From Candidatus Peregrinibacteria bacterium CG_4_9_14_0_2_um_filter_41_14 (GTDB lineage: Bacteria > Patescibacteriota > Gracilibacteria > UBA1369 > UM-FILTER-41-14), in contig PFRW01000053.1 in the NCBI GenBank assembly GCA_002788755.1, forward strand, positions 1 through 12,118: a DNA stretch of 12,118 bases. Reading direction: 5' to 3'. Shown here one piece after another: positions 1 to 6,833 of this stretch. Position 1 is the stretch's first letter. Every line of letters begins with the position of its first letter. The notes under the pieces are model-generated. The model had not been told where the DNA came from. It saw only the letters and a list, made by a program, of their open reading frames with translations, and searched no databases. The position numbers and the translations under genes were made by a program.

Positions 1-507
1 CAGCTTGGCTAAAACTTTACCCAATGGCATTTTAACTTTTGCCTTTTTCTCCAACTGTTGTTGAAATTTTCTAAACTCCAGTGCTGTTTTCTTGTCCACT
101 TTAAAGGTTATTGTTTCAAATTCCCTAGGCTTAAAACCTTTAAGTTCATGCACACATTCAGCTAATGCCTCTCTTGGTAAAGTTTTTACCATTTCAACTA
201 GCTTGGTTTCTTCTACTGTTTCTATTAGTGGTGTGATTACTCTAACCTTTGACCATCCAAATTGCTCAATTTGGGCCTTTAAAAGCGGCCTGTCCTCAAC
301 CTTGCTGTATGTACGCAACACCTCTTCAACTGTCTTACGCCCCATGCCTGCTAACTTAGCTGCAAACTCATAAATAGAATAAAAACCGTACTTGCGAAAT
401 AGCTGCCGTTTATCTACCTCGGGCAGCAAGGCCGCAAATTTGCGGCTCCACATTCTAGCGTTATTTCCATACTCCTGACACAATCTGTACAATGTAGAAT
501 CATCCAT
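1..507 (-). CDS. putative HNH endonuclease-type protein, N-terminal part (3' end outside window)
   Basis: An open frame on the minus strand starts at the ATG at 507-505 and is still open at base 1, giving 169 residues without a stop. An in-frame TGA lies four codons upstream, so the start is well fixed. The N-terminal part is helical and soluble, with runs such as LLPEVDKRQLFRKYGFYSIY (residues 28-47) and FAAKLAGMGRKTVEEVLR (49-66), then a conserved-looking GWSKVRVI segment near residue 83. From memory this pattern resembles the N-terminal helical region of a protein family common in CPR genomes that ends in an HNH nuclease domain. The catalytic HNH part would lie beyond the window, so nuclease function is inferred. 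A lysine-rich stretch ends the visible part. No Shine-Dalgarno sequence precedes the start. The coding call is firm; the family is moderately sure. Confidence 0.7.
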   Translation of the reverse strand, partial: MDDSTLYRLCQEYGNNARMWSRKFAALLPEVDKRQLFRKYGFYSIYEFAAKLAGMGRKTVEEVLRTYSKVEDRPLLKAQIEQFGWSKVRVITPLIETVEETKLVEMVKTLPREALAECVHELKGFKPREFETITFKVDKKTALEFRKFQQQLEKKAKVKMPLGKVLAKL

Positions 508-536
508 GTTTGCTAATCAAAGAATGTCTAAATTGT

Positions 537-573
537 AGCTGATTCCGAGCGTAATAACCAGCCATTTACAGCT
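537..573 (-). other. hairpin in the leader of the HNH-type gene
   Basis: On the minus strand, AGCTG (573-569) can pair with CAGCT (541-537). An alternative stem of AGC-GTAA with TTAC-GCT (573-548, one bulged base, 11-nt loop) uses the same 5' arm. The two structures exclude each other. The hairpin would sit at the 5' end of the transcript predicted from the promoter at 584-592. Its role is unknown. Confidence 0.3.
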
Positions 574-583
574 TACATATGCT

Positions 584-592
584 ATTGTACCA
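584..592 (-). promoter_or_regulatory. extended -10 promoter for the HNH-type gene
   Basis: Read on the minus strand, this is TGG followed by TACAAT, an extended -10 element with five of six consensus bases. No good -35 box lies 17 bp upstream, as expected for extended -10 promoters. Transcription would start near 577 and give a leader of about 70 nt before the ATG at 507. Confidence 0.4.
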
Positions 593-846
593 CATGTTCC
601 GCATGCCCAAACATACACCTACCAAACAGAAGGCAACGTGGTAAGCACACTCTCACCTAGCCCCACAAAAATGAAATTTTTGACTCCAACTTCGTAAATT
701 TTAAAATCTCTTCTTACATCGGCCCTACGCGCCAACAACAAAACACCGCAAATCGTGTCAACTCAAATTTCCCAGCACGCTGGAAATGTCTAACTAAAAC
801 TCTAGCTGATTTGTTTAAATAGCCACCTCTTCCAAGTAAATCTCCC

Positions 847-875
847 TTGACTAAAAAGTTTTATACCTATACCCT
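847..875 (+). promoter_or_regulatory. promoter of the copper operon
   Basis: A -35 box TTGACT (847-852) is separated by 17 bp from a -10 box TACCCT (870-875), which keeps the essential T, A and final T of the sigma70 consensus. The -10 box lies inside the left arm and centre of the inverted repeat at 859-891, so a protein bound there would block RNA polymerase. The start site would be near 882, about 29 nt before the csoR ATG. Confidence 0.65.
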
Positions 876-891
876 AGGTACAGGTATAAAA
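859..891. promoter_or_regulatory. CsoR operator (33-bp inverted repeat)
   Basis: The arms TTTTATACCTATACC (859-873) and GGTACAGGTATAAAA (877-891) are inverted repeats matching at 14 of 15 positions around a 3-bp spacer (CTA). CsoR-family operators are known as AT-flanked inverted repeats with C/G tracts of the form TACC..GGTA, and this site fits. It overlaps the -10 box of the copper-operon promoter and lies 19 bp before the csoR start, which implies autoregulation with derepression by Cu(I). The repeat is seen directly; CsoR binding is inferred. Confidence 0.75.
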
Positions 892-910
892 TCATCTAAT
901 TTATTACTAT

Positions 911-1183
911 ATGAATCAACACCAAAACAAAGCAACCACCAACTTTAAGAAGGCACGCACACATCTGGATACAATTATCAAAATGATAGAAAAGGGCGAA
1001 TACTGTGTCGATATTATGCAGCAAAACCTCGCCGTAATCGGACTTCTAAAATCAGCCCATCAACTCTTGATGGAAGGCCATTTAAATACTTGCTTTAAAA
1101 ATGCAATGACTTCCAATCAGCCGGATCGTCATCAAAAAATGATCCAAGAAATTTTACAGGTCACCAAATTGCTCAATAAATAA
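911..1183 (+). CDS. csoR: CsoR-family copper-sensing transcriptional repressor
   Basis: This is a 90-residue all-helical protein of the CsoR/RcnR (DUF156) family, the usual length. The Cu(I) ligand set of CsoR is present with exact spacing: Cys32 (in EYCVDI), His57 and Cys61 (in GHLNTC), a C-x24-H-x3-C pattern matching C36/H61/C65 of the Mycobacterium tuberculosis protein. An RcnR-type nickel sensor would need an N-terminal His and a different ligand pattern, so copper is the best reading. Members of the family repress when free of metal and leave DNA when Cu(I) binds. The gene is the first of the copper operon, directly behind a palindromic operator. The ATG follows an A/T-only stretch with no Shine-Dalgarno sequence. 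Confidence 0.93.
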   Translation: MNQHQNKATTNFKKARTHLDTIIKMIEKGEYCVDIMQQNLAVIGLLKSAHQLLMEGHLNTCFKNAMTSNQPDRHQKMIQEILQVTKLLNK

Positions 1184-1210
1184 TTTTTCAACCCTTAAAC
1201 CTATTAATAT

Positions 1211-2557
1211 ATGATTAAAACGGTTATTCCCATTAAGGGGATGCATTGTAAATCTTGTGAAATCTTAATTAGCGATAAGTTAACCGAAGTTAACAACGTC
1301 AAAAGCGTTAAGCTAAGCTTTAAAGCCAAAACAGCCACGGTGTATTCCGACCGCCCGCTTAACATGGCGCACATCAGTAGCCTGATTCAAGAGGCCGGCT
1401 ATGAAATTGGCGACGAAAATCCCAAAGCATGGATTAGTACCAATATGCGTGATTATACCGATTTGGGAACGGCTGCATTGGTTTTGCTCATCTTGTATGT
1501 TTTAGGTTCCGGATTGGGCCTCTTCAACCTTAATTTGACCGGTGGCGAGCCAACGGGATTATTGGTTGTTTTAGTGATTGGGCTAACTGCAGGTGTTTCA
1601 ACCTGTATGGCTTTGGTTGGCGGGTTGGTTTTGGGTGTATCTGCCAGCCATAATGAAAAGCACCCAGCCGCAACATCATTCCAAAAATTTCGACCGCATT
1701 TGTATTTTAATGCCGCCCGTATTATCGCTTATTTTGTATTGGGCGGCGTTGTGGGGATGATTGGTAAAGCTTTTCAATTTTCCAGTTCGGTTTTAGGTAC
1801 ATTAACAATTGCTGTGGGTATGGTTATGTTGGTGCTTGGTTTTAAATTGATTGAGATTTTCCCCCGATTAGCCAACGCCAATTTCACCCTCCCCGCGGGC
1901 ATCAGTCGCTTTTTAGGTATCAAGCGGCATCACGACAAAGAGTATAGTCACACCAACGCCATGGTTATGGGTGGTTTGACTTTCTTTTTGCCCTGTGGCT
2001 TTACGCAAGCAATGCAGTTGTATGCCATGAGTACGGGCAATTTTCTTGCCGGTGCTTTAATTATGATGGTTTTTGCCATCGGTACGGCACCGGGTTTGTT
2101 AAGTATCGGCGGCCTTACATCGATTGTTAAAGGGGCAGCGGCGAAAATGTTTTTCAAGTTTGCCGGTTTAATCGTGATCGCTCTTGCATTGTTTAATATC
2201 TCCAACGGTTTAAACTTAACCGGCTGGGCGTTTGATTTTAGTGCATCATCAACCGTAGACTTGCAAAGTACCAACGTCACGGTAGAAAACGGTGTCCAAA
2301 TCGTCAACATGACGCAAACCGCCTATGGTTACAGTCCTAATCAATTTGTCATCAAGAAGGACTTACCGGTTAAATGGATCGTTAATTCGGAAACTAATCG
2401 TTCTTGTGCCGCCAGTCTAACCGTGCCCAAACTGGATATTGCCCAAAATTTAACCATCGGCGAGAACATCATTCAGTTTACGCCTACCGAAGTCGGTAAA
2501 ATCAAATTTACCTGTTCCATGGGGATGTATCCGGGCGAATTTATCGTAATTCAATAA
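1211..2557 (+). CDS. HMA - DsbD_2/SafE-type membrane - cupredoxin fusion protein, probable copper handling
   Basis: The 448-residue protein has three parts. Residues 1-68 are a heavy-metal-associated (HMA) domain with the metal site GMHCKSC (Cys13, Cys16). Residues 84-335 carry about seven membrane segments of the DsbD_2 / TauE-SafE-like class. They include a Cys132 motif (STCMALVGG) and a Cys262 motif (LPCGFTQ) placed like the paired cysteines of DsbD/CcdA proteins. Residues 355-448 resemble a small cupredoxin domain with candidate copper ligands Cys399, Cys435, Met437 and Met439 (CSMGMYPG). Seven helices would put the HMA domain in the cytosol and the cupredoxin outside. Cytosolic loops hold His147/151/163 and His240/241/247. 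The gene lies 27 bp after csoR and 40 bp before copA. Databases usually label such proteins sulfite exporters, but domains and context point to copper. Whether it transports copper or reduces thiols is not settled. Confidence 0.85.
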   Translation: MIKTVIPIKGMHCKSCEILISDKLTEVNNVKSVKLSFKAKTATVYSDRPLNMAHISSLIQEAGYEIGDENPKAWISTNMRDYTDLGTAALVLLILYVLGSGLGLFNLNLTGGEPTGLLVVLVIGLTAGVSTCMALVGGLVLGVSASHNEKHPAATSFQKFRPHLYFNAARIIAYFVLGGVVGMIGKAFQFSSSVLGTLTIAVGMVMLVLGFKLIEIFPRLANANFTLPAGISRFLGIKRHHDKEYSHTNAMVMGGLTFFLPCGFTQAMQLYAMSTGNFLAGALIMMVFAIGTAPGLLSIGGLTSIVKGAAAKMFFKFAGLIVIALALFNISNGLNLTGWAFDFSASSTVDLQSTNVTVENGVQIVNMTQTAYGYSPNQFVIKKDLPVKWIVNSETNRSCAASLTVPKLDIAQNLTIGENIIQFTPTEVGKIKFTCSMGMYPGEFIVIQ

Positions 2558-2597
2558 CACGGATTTTAAAATAATCTAATCATTAACAACCGGAATT

Positions 2598-5210
2598 ATG
2601 TCAGACAAGCAATTACAAGTTAAAATAACGGGGATGCATTGCACTTCTTGTGAACAATTAATCACCGAAGCAATCAAGGAGCTAAAGGGAGTCCATAACG
2701 TCGTCATTAATTATGCAAAAGGCATCGGCCAAATAAGTTACGATGCCGATGAGTTGAAAAACACGCAGGCAATTCTAAAAATTATTGAAAAGGAAGGCTA
2801 TCATGCGGAAGTAACGAGTGATACGGGCAGCCCTAATCAAACAGACCTGATTGTTAACAAAAGAATTCAGTTGTCTTTAAGTGGCATGCATTGTGCCTCT
2901 TGTGCGTCAATTATCGAGAGATCTTTACATAAGGTGACCGGCGTTAAAACTGCCAACGTTAATTTCGCTTCCGAAAAAGCTTCTATTGTCTTTGATGAAA
3001 CCCAAGGCTCTGCCCAAAGCTTAATTGATGCCATTACAAAAGCCGGTTACTCCGCTTCGCTAATCAACGATAACGATCCGGATGCCGAAAGAAATAAAAA
3101 AGCGGCAACCATTGCCACGTATTTTCGCAAATTCCTATTTTCATTGATTTTAAGCATGCCGATGTTGTATTTCATGATGCTTGATTTTGTTGGCTGGCTG
3201 CCAGGGGGCAACATCTTCCCACCTTATATGGGTATCGTCTCACTTGTACTTACTATACCCGTTCAGTTTTATGCCGGATTGGGGTTTTATAAAGGGGCCT
3301 GGTCCAGTTTTAAAATGAAAACTTTCAACATGGATAGCTTAATTGCCATTGGCACCAGTACGGCCTTTGTCTACAGTTTTGTAAACTATTTTTTGTATGT
3401 TTTCGCTAATAACTCCCTTATTGCACTTAATGGGGGTAAGATTAACGATCTTTATTTTGAAACCGCCGCCTTCTTAATCACGTTTGTCTTAATGGGGAAA
3501 TGGCTGGAGGCCAAAGCCAAGGGCAAAACTTCCGATGCTATCAAAAAACTGATGGGACTCCAAGCAAAAACAGCCCGAGTTATTAGAAATGGCATTACAC
3601 AGGATATTGATATTAACGAAGTGGTTCATGGTGACATTATTATGGTACGACCGGGCGAAAAAGTTCCAGTCGATGGCAATATAACCAAAGGCTCGTCTTC
3701 TTTGGATGAAGCCATGGTCACCGGTGAAAGTATTCCGGTAGACAAAACAGTCGGCGACAGTGTTATTGGTGCTACCATTAATAAAACAGGCACATTTGAG
3801 TTTGAGGCTACTAGAATTGGATCCGAAACAACCTTATCGCAAATTATTCGTCTAATTGAAGAGGCGCAAGGCTCAAAAGCACCGATTCAGGCTTTTGCCG
3901 ACCGTATTTCGGCCTGGTTTGTGCCCGCCGTAATTAGTATTGCCATTCTTACCTTTATTATATGGTTCTTTGTGTTACAAGCCACTTTAACGTTTTCATT
4001 ATTGGCATTTGTTGCGGTTATCGTCATTGCTTGTCCCTGTGCTTTAGGGCTGGCAACACCAACCGCAATCATGGTTGGCACCGGTAAAGGAGCGGAAAAC
4101 GGCATTCTGATTAAAGGCGGTGAACCTCTAGAAGCTGCTCGCAGTATTAACGTTATGCTTTTCGACAAAACAGGCACTCTCACCAAAGGCAAACCCGAAG
4201 TCACCGACGTGGTTAGTGTTAGTACACAGTTTGACGAAGACGACACGCTAAGAATCGCCGCCTCCCTAGAAAAACTGTCCGAACATTCATTAGCCGAAGC
4301 CATTTATGGTTATGCCGAAAAAGAAGGTGTGGATTTGGAAGAAGTGACCGACTTTAGTGCCATTCCGGGTCATGGTGTGATTGGTAAAATCGATGATGTT
4401 CAATATTTTTTGGGCAATAGAAAATTAATAGCCGAATATGCCCTTTTGGATAATACAAAAATGGAAAGAAAAATTACAAGGCTGGAAGACAAGGGAAAAA
4501 CCGTAATGATTCTCGCATCCAAGACCGAGATTATTGGCTTTATCGCTGTTGCCGATACGGTTAAAGACACCTCAAAAGAAGCCATAACAAAGTTGAAACA
4601 AATGGGGATTGAAATCTACATGGTCACAGGCGACAATACCCGCACCGCTAAGGCCATTGCCGAAGCCGTTGGCATCACCAATATTTTGGCCGAAGTACTC
4701 CCCGAAGATAAAGCCGCAGAAGTCAAGAAATTACAGGACAGTGGCAAAAAAGTTGCCATGGTTGGCGACGGTATTAATGATGCTCCGGCATTGGCACAGG
4801 CCGACCTAGGTATCGCCATGGGGTCCGGAACCGACGTTGCTATGGAAACCGGTAGTATCGTAATCATTAGAAACGACCTCAGAGACGTTGTCTCCGCCAT
4901 AGAACTAGCCCGCGAAACCGTCAAAAAGATCAAGCAAAATATGTTTTTTGCTTTATTCTACAATATTATTGGCATTCCCGTAGCCGCCAGACTCTTTGCC
5001 GGCATCGGTCTGGTCTTAAAGCCGGAATTAGCCGGATTAGCCATGGCACTCAGCTCGGTCTCTGTTGTCGTTAATTCACTGTTATTACGTTATTTCCGTC
5101 CAGGCAAAAAAAATTACTTATCTATGATTGCTCCGGTCTTAATGGTAGTTCTCTTTACATTTCTATTCTGGCAATTTGCCGCCTTAAGCTCTAAAATGCC
5201 AACGGAGTAG
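2598..5210 (+). CDS. copA: Cu(I)-translocating P1B-1-type ATPase CopA
   Basis: The 870-residue protein exports Cu(I) from the cytosol using ATP. Two N-terminal HMA domains carry GMHCTSC (12-18) and GMHCASC (96-102). The transmembrane metal-site signatures of Cu(I) pumps are all present: CPC (479-481), YN (788-789) and MALSS (816-820). The actuator has TGES (375-378), the phosphorylated residue is Asp523 in DKTGT, and the hinge has TGDN (677-680) and GDGIND (723-728). Two points are unusual. The nucleotide-binding SEHP motif reads SEHS (561-564), keeping His563 but losing the proline. After the last expected helix there is an extra hydrophobic segment at about 842-862, so nine rather than eight helices are possible. 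It is the third gene of the copper operon, 40 bp after the fusion gene and 41 bp before the dsrE-type gene. Confidence 0.96.
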   Translation: MSDKQLQVKITGMHCTSCEQLITEAIKELKGVHNVVINYAKGIGQISYDADELKNTQAILKIIEKEGYHAEVTSDTGSPNQTDLIVNKRIQLSLSGMHCASCASIIERSLHKVTGVKTANVNFASEKASIVFDETQGSAQSLIDAITKAGYSASLINDNDPDAERNKKAATIATYFRKFLFSLILSMPMLYFMMLDFVGWLPGGNIFPPYMGIVSLVLTIPVQFYAGLGFYKGAWSSFKMKTFNMDSLIAIGTSTAFVYSFVNYFLYVFANNSLIALNGGKINDLYFETAAFLITFVLMGKWLEAKAKGKTSDAIKKLMGLQAKTARVIRNGITQDIDINEVVHGDIIMVRPGEKVPVDGNITKGSSSLDEAMVTGESIPVDKTVGDSVIGATINKTGTFEFEATRIGSETTLSQIIRLIEEAQGSKAPIQAFADRISAWFVPAVISIAILTFIIWFFVLQATLTFSLLAFVAVIVIACPCALGLATPTAIMVGTGKGAENGILIKGGEPLEAARSINVMLFDKTGTLTKGKPEVTDVVSVSTQFDEDDTLRIAASLEKLSEHSLAEAIYGYAEKEGVDLEEVTDFSAIPGHGVIGKIDDVQYFLGNRKLIAEYALLDNTKMERKITRLEDKGKTVMILASKTEIIGFIAVADTVKDTSKEAITKLKQMGIEIYMVTGDNTRTAKAIAEAVGITNILAEVLPEDKAAEVKKLQDSGKKVAMVGDGINDAPALAQADLGIAMGSGTDVAMETGSIVIIRNDLRDVVSAIELARETVKKIKQNMFFALFYNIIGIPVAARLFAGIGLVLKPELAGLAMALSSVSVVVNSLLLRYFRPGKKNYLSMIAPVLMVVLFTFLFWQFAALSSKMPTE

Positions 5211-5251
5211 CGACCGTCAATGTTTATACTTCTTAAAATAACCAATTATAT

Positions 5252-5572
5252 ATGAAAATAGGAATAATTATTGAAACAAAGGAACCGGAAAAAGCATGGA
5301 ACGCTTTTCGTTTTGCCGTTACCGCCCGCAAGCAAAATCACAAAGTTAGGGTGTTTCTCATGGGGGAGGCCGTTGAGTGCGAAGGTCTAGTGCATGAGAA
5401 ATACAATGTTGATGAACAATTAAAAAACTTTGTTGCAAACGGAGGAGAGCTTATGGCTTGTGGAACATGCGTAAAATCAAGACAAAAAGACGGAACAGAG
5501 TCCTGCCCCCTATCCACCATGCTGGATTGTCTTGAGCTGGTTGAATGGGCGGATAAAATGGTCACTTTTTAA
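5252..5572 (+). CDS. DsrE-family protein with CxxC motif
   Basis: This 106-residue protein has the compact alternating beta/alpha pattern of the DsrE/DsrF/TusD family, starting with KIGIIIET and including the strand VRVFLMGEAVEC. It carries five cysteines: Cys43, the pair Cys70-x-x-Cys73 in ACGTCVKSRQ, Cys85 in CPLSTM and Cys93. DsrE relatives carry persulfide sulfur or take part in sulfur relay. This single-gene, CxxC-bearing type is not a standard DsrEFH or TusBCD subunit. It is the last gene of the copper operon and may protect or repair thiols, pass sulfur, or bind copper through its cysteines; all of that is inferred. The start follows an A/T-only leader without a Shine-Dalgarno sequence. 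No clear terminator follows. The gene converges on the minus-strand gene whose stop is at 5592, with a 19-bp gap. Confidence 0.85.
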   Translation: MKIGIIIETKEPEKAWNAFRFAVTARKQNHKVRVFLMGEAVECEGLVHEKYNVDEQLKNFVANGGELMACGTCVKSRQKDGTESCPLSTMLDCLELVEWADKMVTF

Positions 5573-5591
5573 ACATTTGCAGGGAACCACT

Positions 5592-6233
5592 TTAAAATCC
5601 ATGTTCAATATATACTTCACCACAAAGCTCATACATTCTCCATACAATCAGTTGGACTGTTTTATATGGACAGGTCGGCAAAGAATCCAAATATTTATAT
5701 TTTTTATATTTAGGTTCCCAAAACTCATCTAATAATTGGTTTAAAGCTAGATATAAACTCAGTAAAATATGATCTGATTTTTTCGATTTTGATTTACTGT
5801 GCTTATATTGCGGACAGCGGATATGAAAAGTAAGCGGGCCAAGTTCCTTTTCTATCATACGTCTGGCCGAGTTTCTGATATTGCCATTGTGATTTTTAAG
5901 TAAATATAACAGCCAAGGAAACAAAAAATCCGGTTGTTTTTCTTTATCATGTAAAAAATATATCACCGAGACGGCCATAACAAAATTTTCCATCCGCCAG
6001 TCCTCAATAATGTTTACATATTCATTTGGCGCATTTTCTATAATTGATTTGATCTCGTTATATTGTCCGGGACTTTTAGAGCCATACAAAAGTTTTCTCA
6101 CCTCTCTCGCCGCTTTACGACTCTCCTCTTTTTTCCCGTTTAAAATAAGGTGAAAAAGCTCGCTGAATGTTTGTACCGGTTCTATTGAGTTTGATTTCAT
6201 GTGGTTTGAATTATCTATTAACTCACACATCAT
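5592..6233 (-). CDS. hypothetical helical (HEAT-like) protein downstream of recR
   Basis: I do not recognise this 213-residue protein. It is predicted to be almost entirely alpha-helical and soluble. There are HEAT-like helix pairs near residues 75-95, 103-113 and 117-131 (GNIRNSARRMIEKEL), a basic Lys/Ser-rich linker at about 144-153, and two Cys-Pro pairs (Cys140, Cys188). There is no signal peptide or membrane segment. The ATG at 6233 directly abuts the TAA of recR, and a GAGAGG sequence sits 5 nt before it, so translation is probably coupled to recR. A second ATG is the next codon and another lies at residue 12. The codons are more A/T-rich than in recR. It is the last gene of the folE-recR run. 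Function is unknown; HEAT-like proteins often act as scaffolds or nucleic-acid binders. Confidence 0.8.
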   Translation of the reverse strand: MMCELIDNSNHMKSNSIEPVQTFSELFHLILNGKKEESRKAAREVRKLLYGSKSPGQYNEIKSIIENAPNEYVNIIEDWRMENFVMAVSVIYFLHDKEKQPDFLFPWLLYLLKNHNGNIRNSARRMIEKELGPLTFHIRCPQYKHSKSKSKKSDHILLSLYLALNQLLDEFWEPKYKKYKYLDSLPTCPYKTVQLIVWRMYELCGEVYIEHGF

Positions 6234-6830
6234 TTACACCTCTCTTCTCCCCGACAACGCTCTGCGCAACGTTAGACTGTCGGCGTAATCTAAATCACCA
6301 CCAATCGGCATTCCCTGTGAAATCCGACTTACCTTAATGTTACCACCTGCCAATTTATCCGCAATATAAGTTGCGGTTGCTTCACCTTCCATACTGGTAC
6401 CGGTTGCTAAAATTACCTCTTCCGGATCATGTTCGGCTTCAACCCGTGCAATCAATTCGGCAATTTTTAACTCATCCGGACCCACACCGTCAAGCGGTGA
6501 TAAATGCCCATGCAGCACATGGTAAAGCCCATTAAACTCATTACTATTTTCTATAGCGATCACATCTAAAACGTCTTCGACTACGCAAATGAGGCGATGA
6601 TTGCGTTTGGCGCTTTGACATAAGTTGCATAAATCGCTTTCGGCAAAATTAAAACACCGTTGGCACAGTGTAACGTTTTTCTTTAGATTAAGTACCGCAT
6701 TGCCAAACTCATTTAGTTCAAATTCCGGCTGCCGCAACAAATGCAAAGTCAAACGCTGAGCCGATTTTCGCCCAATTGTTGGCAATTTACTTAGTTGGCT
6801 GATCAACTCCTCAATAGCTTCTGGTAACAT
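6234..6830 (-). CDS. recR: recombination mediator protein RecR
   Basis: The 198-residue protein has the full RecR layout at the family's usual length. An N-terminal helix-hairpin-helix region contains LSKLPTIGRKSAQRL (13-27). A four-cysteine zinc finger follows (Cys56, Cys59, Cys68, Cys71). The Toprim domain begins with ICVVEDV (81-87, Glu85) and includes YHVLHGHLSPLDGVGPDEL (103-121). The family signature GMPIGGDLDYADSLTLRRAL lies near the C-terminus (173-192). RecR works with RecO, and sometimes RecF, to load RecA on SSB-coated single-stranded DNA during gap repair. The start lies 3 nt after the stop of the lipoprotein gene, and its own stop abuts the next ATG, so the run is one transcript. 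No dnaX or YbaB gene, frequent recR partners, lies beside it. Confidence 0.96.
   Translation of the reverse strand: MLPEAIEELISQLSKLPTIGRKSAQRLTLHLLRQPEFELNEFGNAVLNLKKNVTLCQRCFNFAESDLCNLCQSAKRNHRLICVVEDVLDVIAIENSNEFNGLYHVLHGHLSPLDGVGPDELKIAELIARVEAEHDPEEVILATGTSMEGEATATYIADKLAGGNIKVSRISQGMPIGGDLDYADSLTLRRALSGRREV
6239..6244 (-). promoter_or_regulatory. Shine-Dalgarno sequence of the HEAT-like gene
   Basis: On the minus strand GAGAGG ends 5 nt before the ATG at 6233 and lies within the last codons of recR. It is the only good ribosome binding site that I find before any gene in this window. It supports the start at 6233. Confidence 0.6.
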
Positions 6831-6833
6831 AGT

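Larger units (their letters stand above)
508..846. other. gene-free intergenic stretch with hairpins
   Basis: No convincing gene lies here on either strand; the only plus-strand frames are under 20 codons. The plus strand is poor in G and rich in A and C. Besides the leader hairpin at 537-573, three further inverted repeats are visible. At 640-657 there is GGTGAG / CTTACC read on the minus strand, with a 6-nt loop and one G-U pair that forms only in a minus-strand RNA. At 666-682 there is CAAAAAT / ATTTTTG with a 3-nt loop. At 767-787 there is a stem of about 8 bp, ATTTCC-AG with CT-GGAAAT, carrying one bulged C and a 4-nt loop. None is followed by a T-tract, so they are not terminators. Confidence 0.5.

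Noticed and set aside
92..373. Plus-strand open frame of 93 codons
   Set aside because: It is the shadow of the minus-strand HNH-type gene, which has a fixed start, recognisable protein sequence and runs through the same bases.
594..644. Sixteen-codon plus-strand frame in the intergenic region
   Set aside because: Too short, no ribosome binding site or promoter, and no recognisable product.
666..682. Inverted repeat CAAAAAT / ATTTTTG as a terminator
   Set aside because: The stem is A/T-only and no T-tract follows the hairpin on either strand.
756..761. Minus-strand TTGACA as a -35 box
   Set aside because: The bases 17 bp downstream read TTGTTG, so there is no -10 element.
767..787. Hairpin as a terminator upstream of the copper operon
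   Set aside because: No T-run follows on either strand, and no gene ends near it.
1211..2557. Sulfite exporter
   Set aside because: The HMA and cupredoxin domains and the csoR/copA neighbours point to copper; there is no sulfur-oxidation gene nearby apart from a DsrE-type protein.
4616..4933. Open frames antisense to copA and other genes
   Set aside because: They lie opposite strongly conserved protein-coding sequence and have no promoter, start context or recognisable product.
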